A stretch of 14,491 nt of DNA from Bacillota bacterium. Its GTDB lineage: Bacteria; Bacillota; UBA4882; UBA10575. The stretch is taken from the NCBI GenBank assembly GCA_003511465.1, contig DOID01000075.1, positions 1-14,491 on the forward strand. Direction: 5' to 3'. This document shows, one piece after another, positions 12,061-14,491 of the stretch; the first letter of the stretch is position 1, and each line of letters begins with the position of its first letter. Position numbers and translations under genes: made by a program. The notes under the pieces were generated by a model. It saw nothing but the letters and a program-made list of their open reading frames with translations. It did not search any database and was not told the origin of the DNA.

Positions 12061-12204
12061 TTAAAAAGGTTTTTCGACGGGTCGTCCTTCCAACTGTTCA
12101 ACAACACAAAAAGTGGCGCGAAATGCTGGAATCGTTAACAGGATCTGTACCAAACATAAGACAATAATAAGGATAATCAGCAATTTTCTCCCCAAACGTT
12201 CCAC
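12061..12204 (-). CDS. 47-aa single-pass membrane protein, function unknown
   Basis: A GTG-initiated 47-aa frame beginning MERLGRK, followed by one strongly hydrophobic segment (about residues 8-28, LLIILIIVLCLVQILLTIPAF) and a short polar tail with VVEQLEGRPVEKPF. The basic N-terminus before the membrane helix predicts an N-in, C-out topology. GGAAGGG lies 12 bases upstream of the GTG, rather far. The gene starts 20 bases after the patatin gene stops and is likely cotranscribed. The clean separation of a positively charged head, helix and polar tail, plus operon position, supports a real gene. I do not recognise a family. Confidence 0.6.
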   Translation of the reverse strand: MERLGRKLLIILIIVLCLVQILLTIPAFRATFCVVEQLEGRPVEKPF

Positions 12205-12224
12205 TTTTGCGCCAGTCCCTTCCG

Positions 12225-13052
12225 TTAAACCCGTTCCCCGACCGCCCGTTCCCGCTCCCGGCGACCTTGATATTCCTCAATAATCCGGCGCATCTCGGGT
12301 AATGCTTCCCGCGCGGCGGCTTCACCTTTTTCGATACATTCCTCCGCCCGGTTAAACTGGACGGTTCCGACATGACCAACTTCTGGAGTAAGCACAAAAG
12401 CGGCTTGTTCCATCTGAATCCCATCCAACTGGCGCATCATGATTTCCGAACTCCGGTAGAGAATATCAAAAACACTCCGGGGCGGCTCCGTATCCAATTC
12501 CCCGCCCACATTAACAGCAAAAACCAGTTCCATCCCCATCTCCGCCGCCGCGTTCACCGGAACACCAGCCACCAGCCCCCCATCCACCAAGAGGCGCTGC
12601 CCAGAAGGAACCGGCGTAAAAATCCCGGGAATGGAGATGGATGCCCGCACCGCCTCGTCAAGGGGGCCGTGGTCAAAGATCACCTCATCGCCGGTCAACA
12701 AATCGGTGGCGATCACTCGGACCGGTACGGCTAGTTCTTCCAGCTTTTTCCGCTTCGTCAGCAAGCGGATTAAAGGCGTGATCCGCTTCCCCTCCACCAG
12801 TCCGTAGCGGGGAAACCGTAAATCAACAAAGTTCTCCCAAGCAATCGTGGTCGCCAAAGCAGTTAAGTATTTCAAATCGGTACCGGCGGCAAACAGAACC
12901 GCCATTACCGCCCCCATACTGGTTCCAGCCAGCGCATCGATGGGGATCCTTGCTTCTTTCAGTACCTTTAGGACCCCCAAGTGGGCAAAACCGCGGGCAC
13001 CACCCCCTCCTAACGCCCAGGCGATCCGTGGTCTTGGTTGTAAAGCGTTCAT
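12225..13052 (-). CDS. Patatin-like phospholipase family protein (RssA/YlbK-like)
   Basis: A 275-aa serine acyl hydrolase of the bacterial patatin family. The oxyanion motif GGGGARG (residues 15-21), nucleophile elbow GTSMG (Ser45) and catalytic Asp in DGG (Asp157) are all present, so it should be active. There is no signal peptide; family members are cytoplasmic or membrane-associated. The substrate, probably a lipid acyl ester, is not known. The ATG at 13050-13052 has GAGGGGG upstream. An ATG 15 bases earlier would contain the ribosome site and lies almost at the predicted transcription start. A small membrane protein gene follows. Confidence 0.9.
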   Translation of the reverse strand: MNALQPRPRIAWALGGGGARGFAHLGVLKVLKEARIPIDALAGTSMGAVMAVLFAAGTDLKYLTALATTIAWENFVDLRFPRYGLVEGKRITPLIRLLTKRKKLEELAVPVRVIATDLLTGDEVIFDHGPLDEAVRASISIPGIFTPVPSGQRLLVDGGLVAGVPVNAAAEMGMELVFAVNVGGELDTEPPRSVFDILYRSSEIMMRQLDGIQMEQAAFVLTPEVGHVGTVQFNRAEECIEKGEAAAREALPEMRRIIEEYQGRRERERAVGERV

Positions 13053-13070
13053 CGAATTCCCCCTCATTTC

Positions 13071-13099
13071 AGTATACCATAGCCATTCATGGGCGAAAA
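13071..13099 (-). promoter_or_regulatory. Promoter of the patatin-like gene (extended -10)
   Basis: On the minus strand TATACT (13071-13076), preceded by TGG, has an extended -10 form. The -35 at 17 bases spacing, TTTTCG (13094-13099), is weak. The leader would be only about 12 bases and include the ribosome site. Confidence 0.6.
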
Positions 13100-13115
13100 G
13101 GGGAATTCCGCCTAA

Positions 13116-13128
13116 GCTTTTTGCGTTG
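13116..13128 (+). repeat. Solitary MITE-family end (copy D) after lonB
   Basis: GCTTTTTGCGTTG is identical to the 13-bp ends of copies A and B. No partner end lies within reach to the right, because lonB stops at 13145. A short GCTTT/AAAGC pairing spans 13116-13134. It may be a deletion remnant of an element, or the word may be a separate recurrent intergenic motif. I see no T tract making it a terminator for lonB. Confidence 0.45.
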
Positions 13129-13144
13129 TAAAGCCCCGTAGGGT

Positions 13145-14491
13145 TCAGTTTCCGGCAGCCACGATTAGTTCTTCTTTTCCTCTTTGCGGCGGTCCGAAGT
13201 TCTCCTTCTGTTGCCCACTGCTGGCAGCAAGCTTTTCTGTCACCGGCTCCGTACTGATCACCAGTTGAATGACTTCTTCGATCCGCCGCACAGGAATGAT
13301 TTCCAGCTCTGTTTCTTCCGTAAAAACATCCTGCCAGTTTTCGGCCGGGATCACGACCCGCTGGGCCCCGGCTTCCTTGGCTGCTTTAATTTTCGGGATA
13401 ATCCCACCCACTGGCATTACCAATCCCAAAATCGAGACTTCTCCCGTTAAAGCCGCCAAATTATCCACCGGTTCACCGGTGATGGCTGAATAAATTACGG
13501 TAACCAAAGCAATTCCTGCCGACGGTCCATCCAGCGGAATTCCCCCTGGGAAATTAATATGCAAATCATAATTGGTACAGTCGAGTCCGCAGTGTTTTTT
13601 TAGTACCGTTAACACATTTTCCACCGAACCACGGGCGGTGCTTTTCCGCCGGATCGTCCGGCCATACTCGCCCATCTCTTCTTCATCAATGACTCCGGTG
13701 GTGATCACCCGTCCTGTCCCGGCTGGAACCGGAATGGCCGTCGCTTCCAATTCAACAATCATCCCTAGGTTCGGCCCATAAACCGCCAACCCGTTGGTAT
13801 AACCCACTTGCGGTTTGGACGGCACTTTTTTGTTCGGACGGGGGGTATACTGGCCACTGTTGACTACCCATTCGAGATCCTTCCGTGGGATCAACTTCCG
13901 GCCCTCCGTCAACGCTAGTCCGGCGGCAACTTGGACCATATTGACGCTATCACGACCATTATGTGCATATTTGCTAATAATCTCGATCCCGCCCTCTTCA
14001 AGCTCAAAACCGATTTTCTTGATGGCGTTCATCGCGATCAGCTTGATCTCTGCGGGGGTAAGGGCGCGAAAGAAGATCTCGACACAACGCGAGCGGATCG
14101 CCGGTGGAATCTCATGGGGTTGACGCGTCGTCGCCCCGATTAAGCGGAAGTCGGCCGGCAGGCCATTCCGGAAAATATCATGGATATGGGAGGGGATATT
14201 ATGGTCTTCAGAGCTATAATAGGCGCTTTCAAAGAATACTCTCCGATCTTCCAACACTTTCAGTAATTTATTCATTTGGTAGGGGTGCAGTTCACCCATT
14301 TCATCGATGAAGAGAATCCCCCCGTGGGCCTTGGTGACCGCTCCCGGTTTGGGTTGGGGAATCCCGGCCATCCCTAGCGGTCCTGCTCCCTGGTAGATCG
14401 GGTCGTGCACCGATCCAATCAGCGGATCGGCGATCCCCCGTTCATCAAAACGGGCGGTCGTCGCATCCAATTCGATGAATTTAGCATTGCT
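13145..14491 (-). CDS. lonB: ATP-dependent protease LonB, C-terminal 448 residues (start outside window)
   Basis: The frame is open to the window edge and encodes an AAA+ protease of the Bacillus LonB type. Visible ATPase parts include GGILFIDEMGELHPYQMNKLLKVLEDR (Walker B with Asp-Glu), the sensor-1 region LIGATTRQP and the arginine-finger-like IRSRCVEI. The protease domain follows with INFPGGIPLDGPSAG (Ser nucleophile in PSAG), TGEVSILGLVMPVGG and KIKAAKEAG (Lys of the Ser-Lys dyad). Walker A and roughly the first 100 residues are outside. In B. subtilis lonB is expressed in the forespore, which fits a spore former. The C-terminal tail after the protease domain is a short polar extension. 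The downstream gene has its own promoter. Confidence 0.95.
   Translation of the reverse strand, partial: SNAKFIELDATTARFDERGIADPLIGSVHDPIYQGAGPLGMAGIPQPKPGAVTKAHGGILFIDEMGELHPYQMNKLLKVLEDRRVFFESAYYSSEDHNIPSHIHDIFRNGLPADFRLIGATTRQPHEIPPAIRSRCVEIFFRALTPAEIKLIAMNAIKKIGFELEEGGIEIISKYAHNGRDSVNMVQVAAGLALTEGRKLIPRKDLEWVVNSGQYTPRPNKKVPSKPQVGYTNGLAVYGPNLGMIVELEATAIPVPAGTGRVITTGVIDEEEMGEYGRTIRRKSTARGSVENVLTVLKKHCGLDCTNYDLHINFPGGIPLDGPSAGIALVTVIYSAITGEPVDNLAALTGEVSILGLVMPVGGIIPKIKAAKEAGAQRVVIPAENWQDVFTEETELEIIPVRRIEEVIQLVISTEPVTEKLAASSGQQKENFGPPQRGKEELIVAAGN

Noticed and set aside
12098..12424. 108-codon minus-strand frame overlapping the patatin gene's 3' end
   Set aside because: It is out of frame with both the patatin gene and the 47-aa membrane protein, and has no conserved motif; it is a shadow frame.
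1..14491. CRISPR array, rRNA genes or a full insertion sequence with transposase
   Set aside because: No regularly spaced direct repeats, rRNA-like sequence or transposase-like protein was seen on either strand.

Overview
The window looks like a chromosomal segment of a spore-forming, clostridia-like member of the Bacillota (Firmicutes). Pointers are the dprA-topA pair, yqeG-yqeH, a LonB-type protease, a HutP-family protein, strong AGGAGG ribosome sites and frequent GTG/TTG starts. The species cannot be named from the sequence. Nearly everything is on the minus strand, so reading in the direction of transcription goes from high to low coordinates. Only a lytic transglycosylase and a small zinc-ribbon gene are on the plus strand.

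In minus-strand order: a 5'-incomplete lonB (14491-13145); a promoter and a patatin-like phospholipase gene followed by a 47-aa membrane protein gene (13052-12061); a promoter, a leader with an intrinsic terminator, and a HutP-family gene (12043-11443). An aromatic amino acid region follows in two blocks. Block one is aroH (chorismate mutase), a histidine-phosphatase gene and hisC. Block two is aroF (DAHP synthase), tyrA (prephenate dehydrogenase), aroA (EPSP synthase), a PHP phosphoesterase and a 47-aa protein. Then come tRNA-Val and tRNA-Asp with their own promoter and a terminator. A plus-strand lytic transglycosylase separates this from yqeG-yqeH, a convergent zinc-ribbon gene, dprA and the start of topA.

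The metabolic genes make sense together. AroF starts the shikimate pathway and AroA acts near its end. AroH, TyrA and a HisC-type aminotransferase could carry chorismate to tyrosine. AroF-TyrA-AroA overlap by 4 bases each and form a tight operon.

The most interesting content is between the genes. (1) The leaders of hutP and aroF share a 19-nt element matching YAGGACGGTAGTNNGGYAG, three NAG triplets at 8-nt intervals; NAG triplets are what characterised HutP proteins bind, so a HutP-type RNA regulon for aromatic synthesis is a testable idea. (2) A 114-bp miniature transposon-like element with 12-bp perfect inverted ends and a 10-bp perfect target duplication splits hutP from aroH and carries a good promoter pointing into aroH-hisC. 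Related ends recur at three other intergenic sites within 3 kb. (3) A 213-nt imperfect inverted repeat with a branched, two-hairpin tip lies between hisC and aroF. (4) AroA has unusual residues in the PEP/glyphosate loop.
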